Position numbers and translations under genes: made by a program. The notes beneath the pieces are model-generated. The model did not search any database and was not told where the DNA came from. It saw only the letters and a program-made list of their open reading frames with translations. Source: Phoebastria nigripes (lineage: Eukaryota; Chordata; Aves; Procellariiformes; Diomedeidae). From it: 64,000 nucleotides of DNA. Within the stretch, counting starts at the first letter, position 1; every line of letters starts with the position of its first letter. Of the stretch, positions 26,155 through 35,410 are shown one piece after another. The stretch is taken from contig JAYKAV010002776.1 of NCBI GenBank assembly GCA_035582835.1, forward strand, positions 670,325-734,324. The letters run 5' to 3'.

Positions 26155-26165
26155 CACCTCAGTAA
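26155..26165 (+). CDS. MYBPC3: MYBPC3 last coding exon: C-terminal residues and stop
   Basis: Only 11 coding nt: CA completes an Ala codon with the G of the previous exon, followed by CCT CAG TAA. The protein therefore ends ...LDVRAPQ; the recalled human end is ...LEVRVPQ. The acceptor CTCCAG lies at 26149-26154. The stop is at 26163-26165. The exon probably continues as 3'UTR to a donor at 26197/26198 (TCAAG|GTATGA). Confidence 0.93.
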
Positions 26166-26197
26166 AACTCTGAATCTCAATTAATCCGCAAGTCAAG
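26166..26197 (+). other. MYBPC3: MYBPC3 3'UTR, part in the last coding exon
   Basis: 32 nt between the stop and a good donor, AAG|GTATGA. From memory, human MYBPC3 also has a 3'UTR intron, starting about 26 nt after the stop, so the arrangement looks conserved. A donor this close to the stop should not trigger nonsense-mediated decay. Confidence 0.65.
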
Positions 26198-26724
26198 GTA
26201 TGAATCAAAATAATTCAGCTGGATAAAGGAGCAATGGCTGTTTGGTTAGATATAAGAATAAACATTCGTTAGATATTCATGTTAGAGACTTTATGAAATT
26301 TTTATAATGTTGGTGGGGGTGGGGGGGCGGTGCTTGTTTTGATTTCTGTTTGTTTTTTCAATAATCATACTAAGATCACATTCCTGCAAGGTAATTCATT
26401 TTGTTTACTTTAAAGTAACTTTCATGGGTCTCAACCTTTAATACATTGTGCCAGTGTAAAAATCTATAAGGATAACAGAATACTTTGCTGACTTTTTTTC
26501 TTAACTCACTACAAGCACTCCCTCTAGGAGACTGTTATATATTAATATAGAGCTAACTAGCATCAATAATCTGTGTGCATTACTTTAACCAAGCAAGCAG
26601 AGTTAAAATTACAATGCATCTAGAAGTGTACTGTACATTTTAGACTATAAAAAAAATGAAATAGCTATAATAAACAATCAGGTTATCTATTTGACAACAA
26701 ATCCTTCTCCCCATTCTGTCTCAG
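26198..26724 (+). other. MYBPC3: MYBPC3 putative 3'UTR intron
   Basis: A 527-nt candidate intron between GTATGA and a pyrimidine-rich acceptor (CTTCTCCCCATTCTGTCTCAG) ending at 26724. It contains the possible early polyA signal and a G-rich stretch (26312-26330). Confidence 0.55.
26257..26262 (+). terminator. MYBPC3: Possible early polyA signal (AATAAA)
   Basis: AATAAA lies 92 nt after the stop, within the putative 3'UTR intron. If used, it would give a very short 3'UTR and skip the terminal non-coding exon. A GT-rich stretch follows at about 26312-26345 (GGTGGGGGTGGGGG then TGTTTGTT), resembling a downstream element. Use is not provable from sequence. Confidence 0.35.
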
Positions 26725-27590
26725 CATTGGAATGGAACTTGAAAAGAAGAAAACTGAAGAAATTAATGAAGGATAATTTCAGTTACATTTAGGAGTCCTG
26801 CTCATCTTAGAAGTCATTTAATATACATGTACCAGGAGGCGTCAGTGTCTTGTAGTGTCCTGCTTACTCAGCATATTTTCAGACAATATTTCCTCTTTTC
26901 ATACATCTGTTTTAGTTCCATTGCCCCCGTCTCCATGTGAAGAAATTCAGGGAAATCAAGATAACACTTTCCCCCCATTAAGTACATAAGATATGTCTGA
27001 AAAAACCAAATATTACAATTACGTGCAAACCCAGTCCATTCCTAGTGTCTGAAACAATCATAAATTCCCCACTTCTACAGTTCTCTCCATTTCCTCTTCT
27101 CAGAATTCTGACATTCTTCATAAGAAACAAGTAGCTCAGAATAATGAAACACTAAAAAAATTATTTGTAATATTTAATCACCTCTCATTATACTGATCTC
27201 TGCACAATAGAAAGTAACTTTCATTCCTACTACCTTTACTGTCAGTGCTTGAAATATCCACTTCTGTGCTCTTGAGCAGATCTTTGCAGAACCATGTCGA
27301 AACACACCATTTGGGAATCTCTGGCTAAAGCTACTGTTCTGCTTTATATAGAAAATAGTTTCTTTGATAATTACTCACTACTGGTTTTCTAGCTTTTAAA
27401 AAGACACCAGCATAGAATTTCAGTTAGTAGATGTTTCTGCAACCAATCATAGGCATCATACTAACCTACAGAGATAATTTTGAAAGAGTGAAATATGTAG
27501 CGAGGAAGATTATTTGCATGTAAATAAAAAATTTCAAAACAAAAAAATTGTGATGAATGCAATAAACTTACTGTCATCAAATATTACTGA
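26725..27590 (+). other. MYBPC3: MYBPC3 putative terminal 3'UTR exon
   Basis: The start is inferred from the strong acceptor at 26721-26724. No AATAAA occurs until 27523-27528 and 27561-27566, which are taken as candidate polyA signals, giving an exon of about 0.8 kb. No long ORF is present, as expected for UTR. Exact ends are uncertain. Confidence 0.45.
27523..27566 (+). terminator. MYBPC3: Candidate MYBPC3 polyA signals (two AATAAA)
   Basis: AATAAA occurs at 27523-27528 and again at 27561-27566. These are the first canonical hexamers after the putative last exon begins. Confidence 0.45.
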
Positions 27591-30500
27591 AGACTTTTGA
27601 AAGTCTACAAATGGTATGTATGTATTTTTGCAGATAATTTTGCCTAATCAAATGACACAATAGCATTTCTGGCTTCTCACCTACTAGTTTGAATAGTATT
27701 TGGGGTGGGTTTTTTCTGGACCTGCAGTAGTTGTTAGTAGTTTCTGGCTGGAAAGTACTTTTTCATGATCACAGTACAAGAGAAGGTGGGAAGATGAAAT
27801 TAATCCAGGAAGCATTGCCTTTTGGAAGAATCAACACAAAGGAACTGAAGTAATACTACTCCCCTGCCTCCAACATGCCAGCTGAGATGGGAAAGCGTGT
27901 CCGACACAGCATGTTAGTTGTACTAAACAAGCAAATATGTCTTCATAATAAAAACACTGATGATAATGAGATGTGTATTTTGATTATTTTATTACAGGAT
28001 CAGAACAAAGAAGGGTACTCCTCTAAAACCAAAGTCAACTTATCCAAGGTTAACATTTGTCTGTTGCACATTGCATATTTTCTGTTGTTTTTTATTTATT
28101 TGTTGAATAATAACAAACAAGTTTACATTGTTTTGTACTTTCGTTTTCTGAGCAACACTATTATTTAAAAAATTGGGCACATACCACAGATAAAAGTCAG
28201 AGACGTTCTATATTATAAAGAACCTATGCCCAGAACTCTGTATTATAAAGAACCTATGCCCAGATGAGAGGATCATCCCAGCATTTGTGGGACAATGTCT
28301 ATTGAAAAGCAGAGACTGCATTGCAACAGCTTAGATTACAAAGGACAGTTTATCCTAAGGAGGGTTAGGTGCTATACCAAATACAGTCTATTATCAGAAA
28401 GGTGTTTCACAAAGAGAGTAGACTTTCATGCTGTAAACAGGGTACAATATTGAAAGAGTACAAAAATAAATCAAGATTCACTAAGAAAAGGGCATTTTCT
28501 GCTCAATTCTTAGCTATTCAACATGAGTACAATGTTTTTGGGAAAAGCAGTGCTTTCACAAGTGAATATTTATTTCACTTCTCAGCCATGAAAAGCAGTA
28601 TACTGCAAACTGATACTTTCACTAGATGTTAGTCAATCATTTTTTCATGAAGTTTCATTGTTCAAATGGTCTTCAAGTATGAAATTCTACCATATCCATA
28701 TATAAAAAAATAAATTTCCAGTGCTCACAAATTTACTTTCTACTGTTTTGAAGTCCTCAAACTAATGACAATCAAAGAAATGCTTCCTCAAAAAAACTGG
28801 CCAAGATACTACTTCTGGAAGTACTTCATGCAGGGTAGCACCAAATAGTTAGAATCTAATTCTATAGGGCCTTCTAAGATAATGCTGTGCTTCTACATGA
28901 AAAACACAAATTAGTTTTAACTTCCAAAACTGTCAATGACAAGGAGTGAACCAAATCCAAATCTGAATAGTTACAAAAAAGACGCACACTCTAGTGAGGT
29001 TTCTAAAAATTATTCCTAAAAAAGTGAATTCTAAAAATTCAACATGCTAACCACTCCTCACACACTGAAAAGAGGAAAAGGGGGAAGGTGCACCTGCAAG
29101 ATTTGAACTTTCTGTGATTAGTTCTAGAAGGGTCTTTAGAAAATTGTAGGTGTTTATTGATGTTTTGCAAGCATATAGTATTATCATTTGTCTGTTCCAT
29201 GGCTGATAATTGATCCTGAATGTATAGTTCACTAATTGCCCATTAATTCCATGTTGTTAATAAATAAATAAATAACTTTCATCCTAATCTGATTAAAACT
29301 ACATAAACTGAGCAGTTTCTCCCAAACCTAGCTGGCTAAGAACAACAAAGTATCTCACAATTTTTCCCTATCACACCTGAAAGACTACCTGACAAGAGAT
29401 GGTTTTAACTATCTTTTCCTGTGTGGGATCTCCTCTGATGCAAAAATCAGATGGACTTATCTCTAAATGTCATGGCAAATATTCGTACCTTGTAGTTGTT
29501 AAGTACTGTTAGAAAGAAGTGTGCAAGGTAAGATCAACAGTAAAAAAATCAACATAGGCTATAAAGTTAAAAAAAAATTATCTAGTAGCATTCTCTTTGA
29601 GCATACTAAGTGCCTTTCACAGCTGACAGCAATTACTATCAAAACCAACAGTCCTATTGAAGTCCTTTCAGGAGTTTTCCCAAGACAAAAAACTGTGTTA
29701 TTGCTCAAGTAAAAGATCCTTCCGTGTGAAAAGTATACATAACTTAGACAAACATAACCTTTTCAGGCCTATTATTTCTATCCAGTTGGATGTGAAATTG
29801 ACTTTAACTTTTGATGCTACCACAATTTCAATTTAAAACCTATCAATTTAGCCTGCTTGCTGCCAGTTCAGTATACATGCCTTTCCTTCAAAGAAATTAC
29901 TACTAACTATATAGCAGGAATGGAGATACTTAGATGCTTTGAATTAACGTACATAAGACTTAGCTGAAGCGCAGGGTTGTTGCAGAGCATTACTAAAGAC
30001 ACAGTATCATGCAGCACAGAAATAGTCAAGCTAGCCCAGTGCTTCACTTGAGCTAAGATACCACTTACAAGAAACATCAACTAACCCCAAAATATTAAGA
30101 CAACAAATAACACTTCCGGTAGTCCCACTAGCTCAGTTGCCTCAGTGTGGCATTACCTGCTAACCAAATAAACCCTTAGCTGACACTTCAGCCCAGGATA
30201 ACACACATTTCACACCACAGCATCAATTCTTTTGTGTTTCACCTTGTATTTCAGCACCGTTGGGTAAATATTATAAGTAAACAATGTTTAGTTGCTCCTG
30301 GCAGTGGGAAGTTTTACTTAATGCTCTTTATAAAAGCCACAAGATGGAACTAAACTGTCAAATGCAAGCAAACCTTACCAGAACTCCTCATTTCCTTTAG
30401 TTACTTGAGATTGCCTTAGTGCTCAAATCCTAACATTATTCTATGAGGGAAAAAATAACAGCAAAATGAGTTAATGGTTGACCAATACTTCTTAAAATAA

Positions 30501-30850
30501 CAATAAAAGAAAAAAAGCGTATGAAACCCAGGAGAAAAAAATTCAAAAGCCAAAGCATAATATACATTAAGAAAACCATCTTTTTATTCAAGTGTAATTC
30601 TAAAATTGAGTAAACTTCTCAAAGATGAAAGATAGGCTCCTTCAAGCCTATATCAACTATTTTCTTACTTACTAATCTGATTTGAAAAACATTACCCAAA
30701 TCTTACTTAAAAGGCACAAAATTGAGCTTCTCTTCAGGATATTCATAGACTGAACTTCACAGCAGTGATTGGGGCTAGGGGGTGTTTGTCTTAAATGCCA
30801 CCACCTGAATTTTGGGTAGTGGCTGTAGCAGGATTTGAGGAGGATTTAAA
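27591..30850. other. Intergenic region, left part
   Basis: About 3.3 kb of AT-rich sequence between MYBPC3 and the CpG-dense block. It holds a 30-bp duplication (28211-28264) and an (AAAT)n tract (about 29259-29275). The short ORFs have no recognisable content. Confidence 0.7.
28211..28264 (+). repeat. 30-bp direct duplication, two copies
   Basis: TATTATAAAGAACCTATGCC begins at 28211 and again at 28241, each followed by CAGA. This is a period of 30 bp with a 24-bp identical core. Confidence 0.9.
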
Positions 30851-30880
30851 CACCCCACCCCACCCCACCCCACCCCACCT
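30851..30880 (+). repeat. (CCCCA)n simple repeat
   Basis: Five to six tandem copies of a CCCCA pentamer on the plus strand, just left of a GC-rich block. Confidence 0.9.
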
Positions 30881-30949
30881 GCTCCAGGGCCACAGGTGGG
30901 AGTGGATTAGGATACCTCAGCACTACTAGCCAGCTGGCACAGCATCCCT

Positions 30950-31215
30950 ACCCTATATAGCAGCCTCCCCGCTCCTGGGGCTGCCGGATTTTGCCCCCCA
31001 GGGACGCACATGTGGAGGATTAACAGGGGAGCCCCTTACTGCCGGACCCGGACCCTGCTGTGAGGGCGCAAGCAGCGGTGCCCCATGGCAGCACCCCGGC
31101 ACGGCGCTTCCCGCCCAAGGGGGACGTGGCTGCCGCGCGCCAGCCCTGCGGCCGTTGGGGCTCTCCAAACGGCCGGCTCGCGCCGCAGCACTGCTTCCCC
31201 TCAGTGCCGGGAGCT
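30950..31215. promoter_or_regulatory. Short CpG-dense GC-rich block with TATA-like motif
   Basis: By eye this stretch holds about 23 CpG dinucleotides in roughly 250 nt and is strongly GC-rich, while its surroundings are AT-rich and CpG-poor. A TATA-like CTATATAG lies at its left edge (about 30953-30960), and a (CCCCA)n tract lies 80 nt further left. On the plus strand a possible splice donor (AAG|GTAAAG) follows near 31300. It could be a small CpG island or promoter of an unannotated transcript, or GC-rich remains of an inserted element. Overlapping ORFs on both strands are what CpG-rich DNA gives by chance. Confidence 0.3.
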
Positions 31216-31339
31216 CTTGGCCTGAGAGGTTATTGGCCAGGTCTGTAAAGCCTGAAGAAAATCACTTTAAATTGTGGTGGGAGCATGGAGGATTAAGGTA
31301 AAGTGTGCAGGATTTCATCCTGTTCCTCTTCTTTCATCC

Positions 31340-32148
31340 TCGAGGGACCTGGACAGGCTGGATCGATGGGCTGAGGCCAACAGTATGAGATTCAACAAGG
31401 CCAAGTGCCGGGTCCTGCACTTTGGTCACAACAACCCCATGCAATGCTTCAGGCTGGGGGAAGAGTGGCTGGAAAGCTGCCCAGCAGAAAAGGACCTGGG
31501 GGTGCTGGTTGACAGCTGACTGAATATGAGCCGGCAGTGTGCCCAGGTGGCCAAGAAGGCCAATGGCATCCTGGCCTGTATCAGAAATAGTGTGGCCAGC
31601 AGGAGTAGGGAAGTGATTGGTGCTGGTGAGGCCGCACCTCGAATACTGTGTTCAGTTTTGGGCCACTTACTACAAGAAGGACATTGAGGTGCTGGAGCGT
31701 GTCCAGAGAAGGGCAACGAAGCTGGTGAAGGGTCTGGAGAACAAGTCTTACGGGGAGCGGCTGAGGGAACTGGGACTGTTTAGCCTGGAGAAGAGGAGGC
31801 TCAGGGGAGACCTTATGGCTCTCTACAACTACCTGAAAGGAGGTTGTAGTGAGGTGGGTGTTGGTCTCTTCTCCCAGGTAACTAGCGATAGGACGAGAGG
31901 AAATGGCCTCAAGTTGCGCCAGGGGAGGTTTAGATTGGACATTAGGAAAAAATTCTTTACTGAGGGAGTGGTTAAACATTGGACCAGGCTGCCCAGGGAA
32001 GTGGTGGAGTCACCATCCCTGGAAGTATTTAAAAGACATGTAGATGAGGCGCTTAGGGACATGGTTTAGTGGGCATGGTGGTGTTGGGTTGATGGTTGGA
32101 CTCGATGATCTTAGAGGTCTTTTCCAACCTTAATGATTCTATGATTCT
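31340..32148 (+). mobile_element. CR1 LINE fragment, 5'-truncated, plus orientation
   Basis: This is a chicken-repeat-1 type non-LTR retrotransposon. The 3' end reads GGTTGGACTCGATGATCTTA...AGGTCTTTTCCAACC and finishes with the ATTCTATGATTCT repeat (32136-32148) typical of CR1. The left part encodes reverse-transcriptase C-terminal motifs ([27 protein letters not shown]) and meets a stop near 31517. A further 150-codon open stretch (31617-32069) carries [41 protein letters not shown] and [20 protein letters not shown]. Most of the element, including the endonuclease and RT core, is missing, so it is a dead copy. The 5' border is approximate. Confidence 0.93.
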
Positions 32149-34930
32149 CTTCCAGTTTTAACTCAGCGGGCTTGTACAGAAGCTGTCAAAGGCTGTGTGT
32201 GAATTAACTGATGGTCTCCCACGGAAATAATTAATTCTTCCTATTAACAAATGAGAAGTGGATCAGTTGGAGCTAAAGAAGGGAATAAGACATATGTCCA
32301 CCCTGAGGTCATGACAGTGACTGTGTTTGGTGGAGCTTCTCAGGTTGCAGCCTATTTTGTATTCTGCTATCATAAATACATGACTACTAGTTTAAAATTT
32401 GCAGGCATATCCATGGTAATGGCTGCAGAATAAACATGCTTATTGTTTCTTTCCTGAGCATTAGATTTCTGACTGGTTAATAAAAATGCATGTAGTAGTT
32501 CATTCCCAAGCCACTGTAAATCCAGGTATATGCTCTAGTACTAGAGCTATTCTTGTAGAAAGGGTGCCAACTACTATCCTCAATGCAGGTGGATCCTTGT
32601 GTGACCAAAGGGTAACCTGTGTAATAAGAAGCTATGTTTCCATCAATGTGAGTATGTTGTTGCAGATTAGGTACCGATGCATTTTATTTAGATATTCAAA
32701 TTAGGATTAACTACACCAATCAATACTTGTAACTGAAGGTGCACTAGCATAGTTATGCTGATACAAATATCCTAAAATGAAAAAGTCCTAAATTTTCACA
32801 CAGTCACATGTTTGCTAATAAATCATTGCTTGGAAGATCATTCTAATGTTAGGCAGAAATCAAACACAAAGAAAACTACTTGCATTCAGTAACATGTTTA
32901 GAAAAATCTTGCTTTCCTTAGTAGCTTGTAAACTCTAAACATTGTCCTTGACGGATTGTTTCAGTTTAGATGATCACTTCAGTCAATGCATGGCCTGATT
33001 TTAGCACAAACTGATGATCTGTGCCCCTGCTTTGCTGCTTAAGTTACAATACTTAAGTGATACAGTGGGGTGAAATGCTAATTAAATGGATTGAGCTCAA
33101 ATTGTCCCAACAGAATGTTTAAAATGGTATAAAGTGCCTTACCTGTCATGATTTTATCTTTCTGTTCCCTCTACAAGAGGGAACAGTTATCTTTATTGAC
33201 TTTTTCAGATTTGTCTAAGCTTATTATATAAAATTAGATATAAAAATTAAATTCTACTTGTTGAAAATTACAGTGGGAGGTCAAGAGGTTCCCATATATT
33301 ACTGTAACAAAGCTTTTCAATGCAGGCCATGACAGATATTTAAGATAGCTTCAGCACACCTCACCTGCAGGTTTCATTCCTTCTAAGAAAGGATTATTGT
33401 GCTAGCTATTCCAAGGGAGTAGAATGAATAAAAGCACAAGAAAATACTAGTTGATAGCATTTTTTCCTTAACTTAATCATACAATGGCCATTCAAGTGAG
33501 AGCAGCAAGGGAAAAGATGTTTCTGGAAATCAGAAGAGTCATTTATGTTGCTTTTATCACAGAATTTCTTTGAAATAAAATCCCTATATGTGTTTAGGAG
33601 AGAGGTTTGCCACTAACATACCATCTTGGAGCAGGTTTAGAAATACAAGCCATTCCTGTCTCCTTACGAATGAATTTTGAAAGAACAATCTGCTGAAATT
33701 AAAAATAGCCCCACTGATACCTTTCAAGTGCTTCCCAACCATGGAACTCTATTTTAGGGAAACAAAAGCTGTCAGTGAGATATCCTTTACTTGTCTTTGG
33801 GCAGGGTCCATACAGCAGTCTGCATAAGCAACACATCTTAAAACAGGTTGAACTGGTGAAAGTTTAAAAGAAACAGATAAGAACAGCTTCATTTATTAGG
33901 TCCTGATATGAAAAAATAGTCTAGCATCTGTGTTCTGTGCCAGACAGAAATGTTGACAATAAACAGCCCTAAAACCACAGATAACTGTCATAGCTATGTA
34001 CACGTTTCAGTCATAATTCCGTATTAGGATAGTTTTACACAAGAAAAATAATCCAAAAAAGTGACTAATCCTATATATATATAAAATATCAGTGGATATG
34101 AAAATGTGTGGAAATCGATATAAGGTGGAAAAAATAAGTGGTAAGTGTGCCCTCTTTTTCTTCTTCACCACAGATAATCATCTGAACTTGATTTTATATT
34201 AATTATGGTTTATTTAACAAACATAAAGAATATCATACATAGTTTTCATTGTTTTGCTTGGAAGTATAAATTGTGGGACCCAAATATATGAACTCAGGAT
34301 GTGGATGAAAGTAATTTAACCTTCAGTAAGGTTGCATTTGCTTGGTATCTGTCATAATGCTAATAATTGCCCCAGTAATCCAGATCTACTCCAGGAAAGT
34401 ATGATCACAAAAAGACTAATTACTAATATAACTCTCAAATACAGTTTTGTTGTTTACTGCTGGTTTTCATATACCAAACCCAGAAAAAAAAAAGGCTGAA
34501 AATCCAAGCTTTTCTTCTGCTTTGTAGGTCAGTTCATGTATATGTTGCCTTAAAAACACCCAAGTACAGTAGATTTTGATCATTGGAAAGTCCTCAAAAA
34601 TTTCTACCTGGAAACAGGACTTGTTCTTCCTCACTGGTATAAGGGGGGGCTAACAGTACTACATATTTACAAAGCATAATTATTTCCTCTTAGTGCTTTT
34701 TTGTTTCCTACAGCACTGAAAAACTTTAATAATTTAGACAATTTGTTAGGTTACAAGTCTGTTTTAGACAAATCTATTTATTTTTAATATCAGATTAAAT
34801 GGTTGAGCCATTTCTAACAAGGAGTGTAGGGAAGAGCTGCTGCTGGGAGCTATCACAGAACAGCAGTGCTAAGACTGGAAATCTTTTCTGTTCCCTCTAT
34901 AGCACTCTTCAGCCCTCCACCAAAAACAAT
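32149..34930. other. Intergenic region after CR1
   Basis: About 2.8 kb of AT-rich sequence. ORFs of 60 and 72 codons (32251-32433 and 32486-32704) look like chance. There is an AATAAA at about 32430. I see no gene. Confidence 0.65.
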
Positions 34931-35410
34931 TTGATTTAAATGCAAAGGGAGTAAGAGTGGAATGAGGCTGAGGGATGAAAGAAGATGACAGAGAGCTTGG
35001 TAAGAACAGGAGAGAGGAAGATGACTGACTGGAAGCTGGAAGGGGGCAGAGACTGGTTGAGCAGGAGACCAAGGAAGAGCATAGGTATGAACTGTTTGGG
35101 CAAAGAGGCTGGAAGATGATGATGGTCAGAGAGGTGAGAAGAACGTATGAAAAAATACTAAGGGAAACAGATGGAGACATCTGATGAGAAATTGAGGTGC
35201 AGAACTGAGCCCGACTGGCTGAAGAGAGCATAGGCCAAGAAACTGTGAGGAAACGGTGAGGAATCCAAGCAGGGAGACAGGTAAAAAGGGAAGAAGAGAG
35301 CACTTTGATACCCAGAGCACTGTGGATAGACTGGCACTCACTGGAGTTAGTAAGAGAAACTGAAAAGGCAAAAAAGAGTGGAAGGAATGGAAATACAGAA
35401 CTAGAGTTTT
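34930..35410 (+). repeat. Purine-rich, strand-asymmetric block
   Basis: About 480 nt with a strong excess of A and G on the plus strand (many GGAAG, GAGAG, AAGATG motifs). It produces ORFs rich in Ser, Leu and Pro on the minus strand (34869-35303, 35126-35413) that are composition artefacts. It is not a clean tandem repeat. It may be an old degenerate repeat. Confidence 0.6.

Larger units (their letters stand above)
1..27590 (+). other. MYBPC3: MYBPC3 locus, 3' half (partial gene, cut at left edge)
   Basis: This is the 3' part of cardiac myosin-binding protein C, a thick-filament protein of the sarcomere C-zone that binds myosin, titin and actin and tunes cross-bridge cycling. Twelve exons join in one continuous frame with GT/AG borders and encode 558 residues: the end of C5, then C6-C10. 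Exon lengths in order are 160, 105, 189, 135, 168, 89, 196, 140, 160, 137, 187 and 11 coding nt. They match the human exons 23-34 I recall, so the protein part should align without gaps to human residues 717-1274. The paralogues MYBPC1 and MYBPC2 are less likely because the neighbour is MADD, the known MYBPC3 neighbour, and because many segments (for example [14 protein letters not shown]) match MYBPC3. The 5' exons, including the cardiac-specific C0 domain and the C5 loop, are outside the window. The right end is an estimate from polyA signals. Confidence 0.95.

Noticed and set aside
816..26165. MYBPC1 or MYBPC2 instead of MYBPC3
   Set aside because: Sequence blocks and exon lengths fit MYBPC3 best, and the convergent neighbour is MADD.
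30953..31248. Overlapping ORFs on both strands in the CpG-dense block
   Set aside because: Pro/Ala/Gly/Arg-rich content is what GC-rich DNA encodes by chance; no known motif.
31426..32062. Minus-strand ORFs of 96, 132 and 77 codons
   Set aside because: They are antisense shadows of the CR1 reverse-transcriptase tail.
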